Part shown: positions 12,301-21,323 of the stretch, one piece after another
Layout: every line of letters begins with the position of its first letter
How positions within the stretch are numbered: position 1 is the stretch's first letter
Source: Heliopora coerulea
Taxonomy: Eukaryota; Cnidaria; Anthozoa; Scleralcyonacea; Helioporidae
Direction of reading: 5' to 3'
DNA: 64,000 nt
Assembly: GCA_030142905.1 (NCBI GenBank)
Contig: JASJOG010000144.1
Coordinates: 434,001-498,000, forward strand
Notes under the pieces: generated by a model
What the model was told of the DNA's origin: nothing
The model's input: the letters and a program-made list of their open reading frames with translations, nothing else
Databases searched by the model: none
Translations under genes and position numbers: made by a program

Positions 12301-13404
12301 TGCTGTCCAAGGAACCAATGTGCAATATGTACCAGTTCAGACTACTCAACCTCAGGTACGCAAATTTGTTACGAGATGTAGTTGGATTAATTACTTCGTA
12401 CTCTAGAGTTATTCAATGGTGGCGCTGAAAAAGGAGAAAAAGGAACTAGAGTATGACATTGCAGTTGTGCAATCTTTGGTTTTGCCATAGTCTTTGGAGT
12501 CCATATATTAACTTGAAGCCGCAGAGACATGGCCATTGAACGATGGCATACAGATAAGATAGAAACACAACTCTACTGATAAGATGGTCAGTCAGCTCCT
12601 TCTTACTGCTTAGTGACACTATTTTGTGTTAGCCACTCCATGGAATGTGTTAAGTTGAATTATATGTTGTGAACTTACGACGAAGAACCATCCTATCAGT
12701 TTAGTAGGTAGATCCAACGTAGATCCCAAAGTTACTCGGCATGATTCTTGCCAAAGGTCCTATATTGCATGCACTTTGCATAACTGGGCTCCTTTTTTTT
12801 TTAAAAAAAAAAAAAAAGCTTTTTCTCTGCTGCTGCTAAAATCTAATATAAGGATTTTTAGAGGCGAACCAATTTTTTAGAGGAGCTTACTTCAATTTCT
12901 TTCCTGACCTCATCCTGGCAATAGTCAGAGGTAGACAATAAATTTCGAAATTGTCTTGCTGATTGATTATCTTTTTTTTCAGAATTTGAGATATTGCAGT
13001 ATTATTATTTATCGTTATTTAAGACGATTAAAATTTTGCGCATTTTTATCATTGCCATGCTATGATCTATTATGTAGTGTAGACAATGTTCTTGTTTAAA
13101 TTATGCACATTTTCCGTACTGCTACGTTGTGATTCATTGTGTAGTTTAAATGAAATTTTTGACATCTTAGCATGCAATTAAGTGGCTGTTTACGTCAGTA
13201 AAATTTGAGCTTAAGGAAACACAAAGTGAAGTACCACGTTCATTTCAATCACTAGTACTGTTACAGAGTTTTTTTTTTTCCTTTTTTTTTTTTCAGATGT
13301 CAAACTTTTTCCATGGTGGTTACTACGTGATGAACCCTTATCCGGAGCAAAGCTATTCACAGGTGTATCCAAATGTTTCCAGCATGGCTTTTTATAGTGT
13401 GTAA
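3387..13404 (+). CDS. BOLL: BOULE/DAZ-family RNA-binding protein, nine coding exons, complete
   Basis: BOULE proteins bind 3' UTRs and promote translation in meiotic germ cells. Coding exons: 3387-3423, 3508-3546, 8174-8220, 8798-8895, 10148-10202, 11134-11193, 11836-11884, 12300-12355, 13297-13404. All boundaries are AG/GT and every phase agrees, giving 549 nt and 182 residues. The RRM lies near residues 31-100: RNP2 is VFVGGI in NRVFVGGIPSW, RNP1 is KGYGFVTF, and the domain ends in AIRKK where relatives have AIRKQ. The tail is Gln/Tyr-rich (YVPVQTTQPQ) and stops after AFYSV. The start ATG at 3387 opens MDNQSHSKNLDK; the RYG before the RRM recalls the RYG of vertebrate BOULE. Odd points: exon 3 uses the acceptor GAAG at 8173, because the nearer GTAG (8154) puts a stop in this frame. 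The strand between RNP2 and RNP1 is divergent and one residue longer. The donor after exon 6 (GTTGTA) is weak. The intron at 3547-8173 is 4.6 kb. Confidence 0.85.
3547..8173 (+). other. Intron 2 of the boule-like gene
   Basis: A 4.6-kb intron. Apart from the MITE at 6112-6708 and a partial second repeat near 6940-7020 (GTCCGTTCACACGCAC, like a MITE end), I see nothing supportable. The open frames at 5564-5839 and 6238-6627 match no domain. Confidence 0.45.
6112..6708. mobile_element. MITE-like element with repeated subterminal arms
   Basis: The left end (TTTTATACTAG, then GCATTATCCATCTGG) recurs in inverted form at the right end (CCAGATGGATAATGC, then CTAGTATAA). Two further degenerate copies of the same arm lie near 6230-6330 and 6416-6540, around words such as GCGCAAGACGCAT. 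The open frames here are fragments of these arms. It lies in boule intron 2. Boundaries are approximate and no target duplication was fixed. Confidence 0.5.
9225..9470. repeat. Two copies of a short palindromic dispersed repeat
   Basis: Copies near 9225-9310 and 9350-9467 have outer edges like TTAACCCTTTA and TAAAGGGTTAA. The core resembles GACAAGTAAA, then TCTGGC, then AGCCAGAGTAAAAT. The same family recurs at 10690, 28731, 29481, 31858, 45298 and 46852. They lie in boule intron 4. Confidence 0.55.
10690..10790. repeat. Short palindromic dispersed repeat, diverged copy
   Basis: It contains GGCCAGACGATTTTACCCG between a TTAACCCA edge and a CTTAATGAGTTT edge, matching the family consensus in diverged form. 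It lies in boule intron 5. Confidence 0.4.
12793..12817. repeat. Homopolymer T10-A15 tract
   Basis: Ten T are followed directly by fifteen A inside boule intron 8. This is probably simple-sequence slippage or a retroelement tail. Confidence 0.6.
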
Positions 13405-13742
13405 TGTATGAAAACTGCTCAGTACAGGTTGGCTACTGCAGATGCTAAACTGTTTAAAACCTTTGGAAGTACTGTATTTTAATTAGACTGTTTAATGTGG
13501 ATACATGTGTTTGTTAAATTATGGCTAACTTATTGTGGGACGTATGCAGGCCATACGAACTCTCAAACCGTTCTTGTTCGTTGCGTTTCAGTGTTAGTTG
13601 GGTATAGTATACAGGTGAGACTGTTAAGTCTCATTTTGACTTTTTACAGGACATTTCTTAAAATATTGATTAAATAATTGATCATCAATGTGAAAAAGTG
13701 AATTATAATAATGAGGTTATCAACTTGTAAACTTGGGAAATT

Positions 13743-13748
13743 AATAAA
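13743..13748 (+). promoter_or_regulatory. Candidate polyadenylation signal of the boule-like gene
   Basis: The first AATAAA after the stop codon is 339 bp downstream. This would give a 3' UTR of about 360 nt. Confidence 0.45.
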
Positions 13749-13940
13749 AGCAAATGCTGCTATTCAGACACAGGAATTTACTATTTTTGTGCATTCTTGA
13801 AATATTGAGCAGTTGTGATCACAAATATTTTCTCCCTATATTGGATCCGTTTGGTAAATCAAATTGTTTTTGTTAATTTACAATGTTATTTTTTCACTAT
13901 TTCAGATTCATCCTCAAAGATACGTGAACAGAATTTATTT

Positions 13941-14016
13941 TTTTCATGATAATCTGACACAACTGACAAGTCAACATTTTTCAGTTGACTTTGGCAGTGT
14001 CAGATTATCGTGAAAA
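13941..14016. repeat. Long imperfect hairpin, about 34-bp arms
   Basis: The arms TTTTCATGATAATCTGACAC and GTGTCAGATTATCGTGAAAA pair with a single wobble. Pairing continues inward (TGACAAGTCAAC against GTTGACTTTGGCA) to a loop of about 8 nt. Size and shape are like an animal pre-miRNA, or a miniature foldback. It sits about 200 bp past the boule polyadenylation signal. Confidence 0.45.
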
Positions 14017-15376
14017 ACAACGGCGATATTTGAACTTTATTGCAAAGCTTTTGTAGCAAGTGCTTTAGGTTCTTTATTTACAACTTTGTACACTGGCTCT
14101 TTCTAAGCGTCTACATACCACCACAAATGATAACCCGACAACTTTCTCCCGTTTCACCATGCCATTTTCTCGTAAGCTTGTACATTTCCTTGGCGTCCAC
14201 CATTCATTTATCACAGATCCCAGGTACTCAAAGCTCTTCTTGTTTCAACCTTCCACTCCTGTCGTTTGCCTTAATTAAAATTTGAATGCTTGACCCAGTT
14301 CCTTCAGGATTATTTATCAGAGCAATTTCTATTACGATCAAGACATCTTTCTACGGAGGCTAAAACTCCTCGTTCTTTTTAAACAATTTTGAATTCAACA
14401 TAGGAAACATAATTGCAGACAGATGGGCCAGTGGCGTAACCAGGATTTTCTGTCAAGGGGGGCCACAAAAAACCTAGAGGGGGCCGACTTTAAGCGAGGC
14501 ATATGCAGTGTCGATCCTGTTAAGGAAGAATCCGCCACGAGCAATGGCGACTTGGAAGGAGAAAGAGTACCGAGAGAAGCGTGGTCAAACTGTTCACAAT
14601 CTCATCCAAGTACGACCAGAGCATAAAATATGGCTAAAAACTATTCAACACCACGAAGTATCTAGTTGCTAACGGCCAGCCAGTTCGTGGACATGAGGAG
14701 AATACAGACTTTGATGAGACAATGTCAGGAGGATTTTATTTAAACACATTCTCTAATCTTTTCGTCCACGATCCTGGTTTGCAAGATATAGCAAGACAAC
14801 TCCCAAAGAATGCGAATTACACATCTCCAGCAATTCAAAACGAAGTTGTAGAAACTCTTGTTGAGATTGTACGAGAAACGGTGGCAAATGAATGCAAGGA
14901 AGTTGGATTGTTTAATCTCATGATGGATGGAACTTCCAACAGTCATTACAGGTATTTAGATGTTTACTTGAATGCTTTACAATAGCATATACAAGATGTG
15001 TTATAATTGTATAGATTGATCATACTGGTATTGATGTACTGTTTATTTTCTTGTTAAAATCTTTAAGGGAATTTTAAGGTATTTCGCTGAGATATTGGAA
15101 CAAATGCAAAGGTGGAGTTGTAGAGCACGTGGTAGATGTCAAACTTACTGAAGATAGGTCTGCCAAGGGCCTTATGAATATTGCTGAAACAACTTGCTGA
15201 TGAGCATGGTATATCCTTGGCAGATGGATTGGTGTCTAATACATTCGACGGTGATAGTGTCATGTCAGGTGAAAAGGGTTAGTGTCGAGTTGATTATGTT
15301 TTGGAAACATGAGAGCTTGGATATATTGAAGTAGATGAACGATCTTCAAGCTCGATACTCAGAAAATGATATCTGA

Positions 15377-15448
15377 GTCCCAGACGGGGATCGAACCCGC
15401 AACCTTCTGATGACCGGTTAGACGCTCTAACCATTGAGCTACCGAGAC
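15377..15448 (-). tRNA. tRNA-like gene, predicted anticodon GGT (array copy 1)
   Basis: A 72-nt cloverleaf: acceptor GTCTCGG pairing with CTGGGAC (two G-U pairs), TA at 8-9, D stem GCTC/GAGC, T stem GCGGG/CCCGT with loop TTCGATC. The anticodon arm is TCTAA, loop CCGGTCA, TCAGA, with an A-C mismatch at 30-40 and C instead of the nearly invariant T at position 33. By position the anticodon is GGT (Thr). The arm otherwise resembles animal tRNA-Arg (TCTGA/TCAGA). Internal Pol III promoters are intact: A box TAGCTCAATGG and B box GGTTCGATCCC. A TTTT run follows about 10 nt past the 3' end. CCA is not encoded. It could be a functional gene, or an amplified tRNA pseudogene. Confidence 0.7.
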
Positions 15449-15620
15449 TCAGATGGCGAGCTAAGTTGCAAATTCGATATATATATATGTACGACCTAAG
15501 CGGAAGCCACTATATATTGATAATGATTGAAGCAGTTTGATGTTTAGGAAACATGAGAGCTTGGATATATTGAAGTAGATGAACGATCTTCAAGCTCGAT
15601 ACTCAGAAAATGATATCTGA

Positions 15621-15692
15621 GTCCCAGACGGGGATCGAACCCGCAACCTTCTGATGACCGGTTAGACGCTCTAACCATTGAGCTACCGAGAC
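15621..15692 (-). tRNA. tRNA-like gene, array copy 2
   Basis: Same sequence as copy 1, shifted by exactly 244 bp. Confidence 0.7.
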
Positions 15693-15864
15693 TCAGATGG
15701 CGAGCTAAGTTGCAAATTCGATATATATATATGTACGACCTAAGCGGAAGCCACTATATATTGATAATGATTGAAGCAGTTTGATGTTTAGGAAACATGA
15801 GAGCTTGGATATATTGAAGTAGATGAACGATCTTCAAGCTCGATACTCAGAAAATGATATCTGA

Positions 15865-15936
15865 GTCCCAGACGGGGATCGAACCCGCAACCTTCTGATG
15901 ACCGGTTAGACGCTCTAACCATTGAGCTACCGAGAC
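15865..15936 (-). tRNA. tRNA-like gene, array copy 3
   Basis: Same sequence as copy 1, in register with the 244-bp period. Confidence 0.7.
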
Positions 15937-16108
15937 TCAGATGGCGAGCTAAGTTGCAAATTCGATATATATATATGTACGACCTAAGCGGAAGCCACTA
16001 TATATTGATAATGATTGAAGCAGTTTGATGTTTAGGAAACATGAGAGCTTGGATATATTGAAGTAGATGAACGATCTTCAAGCTCGATACTCAGAAAATG
16101 ATATCTGA

Positions 16109-16180
16109 GTCCCAGACGGGGATCGAACCCGCAACCTTCTGATGACCGGTTAGACGCTCTAACCATTGAGCTACCGAGAC
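16109..16180 (-). tRNA. tRNA-like gene, array copy 4
   Basis: Same sequence as copy 1, in register with the 244-bp period. Confidence 0.7.
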
Positions 16181-16352
16181 TCAGATGGCGAGCTAAGTTG
16201 CAAATTCGATATATATATATGTACGACCTAAGCGGAAGCCACTATATATTGATAATGATTGAAGCAGTTTGATGTTTAGGAAACATGAGAGCTTGGATAT
16301 ATTGAAGTAGATGAACGATCTTCAAGCTCGATACTCAGAAAATGATATCTGA

Positions 16353-16424
16353 GTCCCAGACGGGGATCGAACCCGCAACCTTCTGATGACCGGTTAGACG
16401 CTCTAACCATTGAGCTACCGAGAC
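16353..16424 (-). tRNA. tRNA-like gene, array copy 5
   Basis: Same sequence as copy 1, in register with the 244-bp period. Confidence 0.7.
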
Positions 16425-16596
16425 TCAGATGGCGAGCTAAGTTGCAAATTCGATATATATATATGTACGACCTAAGCGGAAGCCACTATATATTGATAAT
16501 GATTGAAGCAGTTTGATGTTTAGGAAACATGAGAGCTTGGATATATTGAAGTAGATGAACGATCTTCAAGCTCGATACTCAGAAAATGATATCTGA

Positions 16597-16668
16597 GTCC
16601 CAGACGGGGATCGAACCCGCAACCTTCTGATGACCGGTTAGACGCTCTAACCATTGAGCTATCGAGAC
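16597..16668 (-). tRNA. tRNA-like gene, array copy 6, variant at position 7
   Basis: Differs from the other copies at 16662 (C to T on +). This changes G7 to A7 and breaks the last acceptor pair (A7-C66). It is the only variant seen among the twelve tRNA copies. Confidence 0.65.
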
Positions 16669-16840
16669 TCAGATGGCGAGCTAAGTTGCAAATTCGATAT
16701 ATATATATGTACGACCTAAGCGGAAGCCACTATATATTGATAATGATTGAAGCAGTTTGATGTTTAGGAAACATGAGAGCTTGGATATATTGAAGTAGAT
16801 GAACGATCTTCAAGCTCGATACTCAGAAAATGATATCTGA

Positions 16841-16912
16841 GTCCCAGACGGGGATCGAACCCGCAACCTTCTGATGACCGGTTAGACGCTCTAACCATTG
16901 AGCTACCGAGAC
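16841..16912 (-). tRNA. tRNA-like gene, array copy 7
   Basis: Same sequence as copy 1, in register with the 244-bp period. Confidence 0.7.
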
Positions 16913-17084
16913 TCAGATGGCGAGCTAAGTTGCAAATTCGATATATATATATGTACGACCTAAGCGGAAGCCACTATATATTGATAATGATTGAAGCAGT
17001 TTGATGTTTAGGAAACATGAGAGCTTGGATATATTGAAGTAGATGAACGATCTTCAAGCTCGATACTCAGAAAATGATATCTGA

Positions 17085-17156
17085 GTCCCAGACGGGGATC
17101 GAACCCGCAACCTTCTGATGACCGGTTAGACGCTCTAACCATTGAGCTACCGAGAC
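17085..17156 (-). tRNA. tRNA-like gene, array copy 8
   Basis: Same sequence as copy 1, in register with the 244-bp period. Confidence 0.7.
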
Positions 17157-17328
17157 TCAGATGGCGAGCTAAGTTGCAAATTCGATATATATATATGTAC
17201 GACCTAAGCGGAAGCCACTATATATTGATAATGATTGAAGCAGTTTGATGTTTAGGAAACATGAGAGCTTGGATATATTGAAGTAGATGAACGATCTTCA
17301 AGCTCGATACTCAGAAAATGATATCTGA

Positions 17329-17400
17329 GTCCCAGACGGGGATCGAACCCGCAACCTTCTGATGACCGGTTAGACGCTCTAACCATTGAGCTACCGAGAC
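17329..17400 (-). tRNA. tRNA-like gene, array copy 9 (last on - strand)
   Basis: Same sequence as copy 1. Its unit is cut off after GTTGCAAA at about 17424, where the orientation switches. Confidence 0.7.
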
Positions 17401-17494
17401 TCAGATGGCGAGCTAAGTTGCAAAAATATATAGTGGCTTCCGCTTAGGTCGTACATATATATATATCGAATTTGCAACTTAGCTCGCCATCTGA

Positions 17495-17566
17495 GTCTCG
17501 GTAGCTCAATGGTTAGAGCGTCTAACCGGTCATCAGAAGGTTGCGGGTTCGATCCCCGTCTGGGAC
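17495..17566 (+). tRNA. tRNA-like gene, array copy 10 (first on + strand)
   Basis: Exact reverse-complement arrangement of copy 1. CATTTT follows about 10 nt after the 3' end as a possible Pol III terminator. Confidence 0.7.
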
Positions 17567-17738
17567 TCAGATATCATTTTCTGAGTATCGAGCTTGAAGA
17601 TCGTTCATCTACTTCAATATATCCAAGCTCTCATGTTTCCTAAACATCAAACTGCTTCAATCATTATCAATATATAGTGGCTTCCGCTTAGGTCGTACAT
17701 ATATATATATCGAATTTGCAACTTAGCTCGCCATCTGA

Positions 17739-17810
17739 GTCTCGGTAGCTCAATGGTTAGAGCGTCTAACCGGTCATCAGAAGGTTGCGGGTTCGATCCC
17801 CGTCTGGGAC
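17739..17810 (+). tRNA. tRNA-like gene, array copy 11
   Basis: Same sequence as copy 10, 244 bp downstream. Confidence 0.7.
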
Positions 17811-17982
17811 TCAGATATCATTTTCTGAGTATCGAGCTTGAAGATCGTTCATCTACTTCAATATATCCAAGCTCTCATGTTTCCTAAACATCAAACTGCT
17901 TCAATCATTATCAATATATAGTGGCTTCCGCTTAGGTCGTACATATATATATATCGAATTTGCAACTTAGCTCGCCATCTGA

Positions 17983-18054
17983 GTCTCGGTAGCTCAATGG
18001 TTAGAGCGTCTAACCGGTCATCAGAAGGTTGCGGGTTCGATCCCCGTCTGGGAC
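17983..18054 (+). tRNA. tRNA-like gene, array copy 12
   Basis: Same sequence as copy 10, 244 bp downstream. Its unit ends at the right target duplication. Confidence 0.7.
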
Positions 18055-19585
18055 TCAGATATCATTTTCTGAGTATCGAGCTTGAAGATCGTTCATCTAC
18101 TTTGATTATGTTTTATTTTTAGAATAGCATTCAAAACGTGTTACGTGACTTCTCTTCTCGGAAAAAAGTCATTGCAATATTCTGTGGCTAAGCAATGAAC
18201 CAAAATGAACCTTAGGCATGTACAAAACTTTAAATAATTTAAGCTTCTAGTTAAATAACCTTCCAAAGAAACCAAATTTATAAAAAGTACACTTATGTTA
18301 CATAGGAAAAGGGTGGTTACTCAATAATACAATTTAGACTTGACTGGGCCCTCAAACGTGAAAACCCAGTCAACTGCTTATTGTAGGACACAAATAATTT
18401 CCTAATTTGTGATCCAATTTCTGGCAGGTGGGTTACAGCAGTTGGTCAAGGAACATTGTTGTCGTTATATCCCATATATTCACTGTCTCAACCATCGCCT
18501 TGCCTTGGTGTTTAAAGGTACTTTGTCTACCATTTTACAACTGGGTGATTTCTTTCAGTTAAATCAGGAGTTATGTAATTTTTTCAAGATCCCACAGATC
18601 GATAAGTTTTATGAAGTAACAACATTGAAAAAGTTAATTACTATTAGATGGGATGGACATTTCTCAAGTCTCAAAGTTATTTCTAAATGTCTTGATGATA
18701 TACGTACAACTTTGAAGAAATCCAGTACTTTAACATCAGTGGATCCAGACAATCATGCCAAGGCTAGAGGCTATTTCTCATTCCTAGAGCAGCCTGTCAA
18801 CATTTTCCTTATAACATTCATGATGGATGTTTTATCCTTGTTGAATATTCTCAACAAAACGTTCCAGAAGTCAGATTGTGACATAGCAACTGCACTTAGT
18901 GTATTGGAGTCTAAGAAAACAGCTAAATAACCTGATTGACAAGTACACGCTGGCTCACATCACACATATCATTTACCCAGAAAGAGGTACTGCTTCAGAT
19001 GACGAAATTCATCCGCAACCTTCTAAAAGGAAAAGAACAATCCCTGAAAAGTTCCAGAATTCTGTTGTGACAGAGAAGCTTCCATGTTATCGAGATGAGA
19101 ACAATAACCTAGAGGAGTTACATGCCTTGACAGTTGAAGTAATCAATAATCTCAATGTTGAGTTTGACAACCGATTTAATGATGTAAATAGACAGCTGTG
19201 GACATCGTTTCAAACGTTAAAACCATCTAACACCCCTTTTCTCGATGCAGAAGAGCTTAAACCACTTTTAGACTATGCCAAGACTATTCCAGTGGTCAGT
19301 CGGAGAGTCGAAGAGCTCTCTTGATCAACTAAAAAGTGAGTGTGCAGTGTTTCGCAGTGTTATAATGGATTTTAGCGACACACAGGATAGATTGGCAGAA
19401 GCTGAATTCCAGAAGAAGAAAGAAAATGAAGCAAAGGGAAGGATGACAAAAGAAGAAAAGAAAGAGAACAAGATGAAACAGTTAACACAATTTGTGTTAA
19501 CATTAACTGGCGCTGATATCTTACAGCAACTTTATTTGGTGGCTGTAACTGCTGGGTACTCCAGCTCTGTGGTGGAATGTGTCTT

Positions 19586-20426
19586 GGCGACAGGCCCCCC
19601 CGGCCTCCCTTCTGGCTACGCCTTTGAGATGGGCAATAATGGATCACTTATAATGTTTTTCGGTATGCTTGCAAAATTGCGCATGCTGATTGGTTGCTGA
19701 ACTGTCCGATATTTTACGACATTGGACCGACCGGTCCCATCACTCCAGTACACTTTTTATTCCGGACCGGTAAGTTTAGGCGGGAAAATCTTCCAGCTGG
19801 TTTCAATGAAGTTTAAGAAGAATTAATCATCTACCATGAAAAATTCCGAATGATAAAAGTGGTGGAACACTATTACTGTTTTAGTTCAAAGCTAATTGTC
19901 TAAAAGTACGACCAATAAGTGTTTAACTGGTGGAAACAAGGAGTACGACGAACAAGAAACGAGGTACGGTAAACAGCAACATCCTAGGACAAAAAACCCA
20001 GTTTAAAATGGGCAAGAAAACCAACCGAAAGCCGTATGGTAAATTCCTTATGAAGCTTGTTTTTTCGTTTTGTACTCGAAAGTATTTGCCCTTTGTTTTT
20101 TTCGTGCAGACCTAGCGCCTTCGTCGCTCGCTTTGTACGAAAACCTCAGGTAAATACTTTCCTGTATGGATCTCGCTCTCTGTTAGTAAGTATTTAATAT
20201 CTCTTCAGTCTTTGAAAGAATATAATACAATGGTAAGACAGTCCAGCGTCTACAGACCCTCAAGCGGCAATTGGCGGAAAGACGGGGTGCTGTTCTTTGT
20301 TTTGAAGGAACCTTTGAATGGGTTTTCTGATTTTGATGTCGGGATAGTTATATATATATTGATAATTCCCAAACGTTTCACACTGCGTGAACGTTTTTTA
20401 GTTTAGTTTAATACGTTGGTGTCACA
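19586..20426 (+). mobile_element. 0.84-kb insertion in the hAT 3' end, flanked by a 25-bp direct repeat
   Basis: CCAGCTCTGTGGTGGAATGT plus GTCTT occurs at 19561-19585 and again at 20427-20451. The hAT dimerisation codons resume after the second copy. The inserted sequence is related, in opposite orientation, to 53020-53910. Shared words include CATGCTGATTGGTTGCTGAA, GACATTGGACCGA, GGCGGGAAAATCTTC and AAACCTCAGGTAAATACTTT. No protein domain was recognised. The first part (19586-19626) is rich in CCCCCCC and may be a separate scrap. Confidence 0.65.
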
Positions 20427-20987
20427 CCAGCTCTGTGGTGGAATGTGTCTTTTCTGCACTGAATAGAATTGACACGTCATCGACGTAGCACGACATCCTA
20501 CCGGGGAACAAGTTTAACTCTATTGCATTTTGAGAACACCATCACCAGAGCAATTACTTTTGAACAGTTTCTGGTGAAATGGAATGCAAAACCTAGAAGA
20601 TTAGTTGTAACGTTATAATGGTTTGATGCTTGACACTTGTTTGTCGTTTACACTTGTGTTTTGTTCCGGCTTTGATTAAAGTATTTAGATTATCTCAAAT
20701 GTATATGGTATATAAATATATTCAATCACTGGTTGATGATTACGAATTAAATGTATATGAAACCTGTGCATTTTTAGGTGCACTCTGCCAGCCTCTGCTT
20801 GGATTCTTCCTTAACAGGATTGACAATGCATAAAATGCCTTGCTTAAGGTCGGCCTCCTCTAGGTTTTTTGTGGACCCCCCTTGACAGAAAATCCTGGTT
20901 ACGCCACTGTTGGTGTGAAACATTTCATGTTGTGGTTCTGAAAGATTGATAACGGGATGAACTCAAGGAGGCCTAAGGTATAGTTAT

Positions 20988-21323
20988 TAGGGACTTTAAG
21001 ATCTACGACGTCAACTTGAACGACGACGTCCTTTAAAATTTCGGCATTTAAAGAAACCACGGTTTGTTGACCACTCCAGTTCTCCTAAAACGACTCTCCT
21101 CTCAGGTTGAATCCAATCTGAAATAACAGCATTTTTCACTCCGCGAGCTCACTTCGTCCCCAAGACGTGATAATGTTCTGGGTGACGTTGTATGCAGAAC
21201 GAGGACTTTGTTGAGAATGGCCTGGAGAATAAAAATTATTCATTTTCTTTCTTTTGCATGAAGAATTCTTTTGTTTCGAAGGACGCGTCGTTGAAGTTGA
21301 TGTTGCAGATCTTAAGGTCCCTA
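20988..21323. mobile_element. MITE, 336 bp, imperfect terminal inverted repeats
   Basis: The left end TAGGGACTTTAAGATCT matches the reverse complement of the right end (AGATCTTAAGGTCCCTA). Similarity continues inward for about 38 bp (ACGTCAACTTGAACGACG against ACATCAACTTCAACGACG). No transposase is present. Confidence 0.65.

Larger units (their letters stand above)
15290..18114. mobile_element. 2.8-kb insertion: inverted tandem array of twelve tRNA-like genes
   Basis: A perfect 13-bp direct repeat TTGATTATGTTTT (15290-15302, 18102-18114) flanks the block. Inside is a 27-nt unpaired tail (15303-15329), then nine 244-bp units with the tRNA on the - strand. A switch follows near 17424, then three units in the opposite orientation. 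The right end is the exact reverse complement of the sequence after the tail and abuts the right direct repeat. Each unit holds one tRNA-like gene, a short TA run and an AGTAGATGAACGATCTTC flank. Units look identical by eye apart from one base at 16662. The insertion lies in the hAT transposase intron, so it postdates that hAT copy. Confidence 0.85.
14660..20833 (+). pseudogene. hAT transposase pseudogene (DUF4371/ZMYM1-like, with dimerisation tail)
   Basis: It catalyses cut-and-paste transposition when intact. Visible blocks in order: YLVANGQPVRGHEENTDFDE and a DUF4371-like stretch with NANYTSPAIQNEVVETLVE and LMMDGTSN (putative first catalytic Asp), 14660-14957. Then an intron to about 15070; RYWNKCKGG, VEHVVDVKLTEDRSAKGL, then after a frameshift at about 15190 LADEHGISLADGLVSN and SVMSGEKG. 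Then an intron at 15278-18427 (GGTTAGT to GGCAG), which joins EKG to GLQQLVKEHC; HCLNHRLAL and RWDG follow. A frameshift lies near 18900 and another near 19320. The C-terminal dimerisation block SSVVECVFSALNRID is split by an insertion (19586-20426). The N-terminal zinc finger is missing: only about 165 bp separate the terminal repeat from the DUF4371 block. The gene is dead by frameshifts and interruption. Confidence 0.8.
14429..20909 (+). mobile_element. Degenerate hAT transposon with two nested insertions
   Basis: The ends are 66-bp inverted repeats (14429-14494 and 20844-20909) starting CAGTGGCGTAACCAGGATTT, the typical CAGTGGCG start of hAT ends. They are nearly identical apart from a one-base gap and a few substitutions. 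The flanking octamers (AGATGGGC and TTGGTGTG) do not match, so the 8-bp target duplication has decayed or the ends were altered. Removing the tRNA-array insertion (about 2.8 kb) and the 0.87-kb insertion leaves about 2.8 kb, normal for the superfamily. The transposase remnant inside supports the assignment. Confidence 0.85.

Noticed and set aside
15303..18101. CRISPR-like regular array
   Set aside because: The period is 244 bp of full-unit identity with tRNA-like genes and no variable spacers, so it is a tandem array and not a CRISPR.
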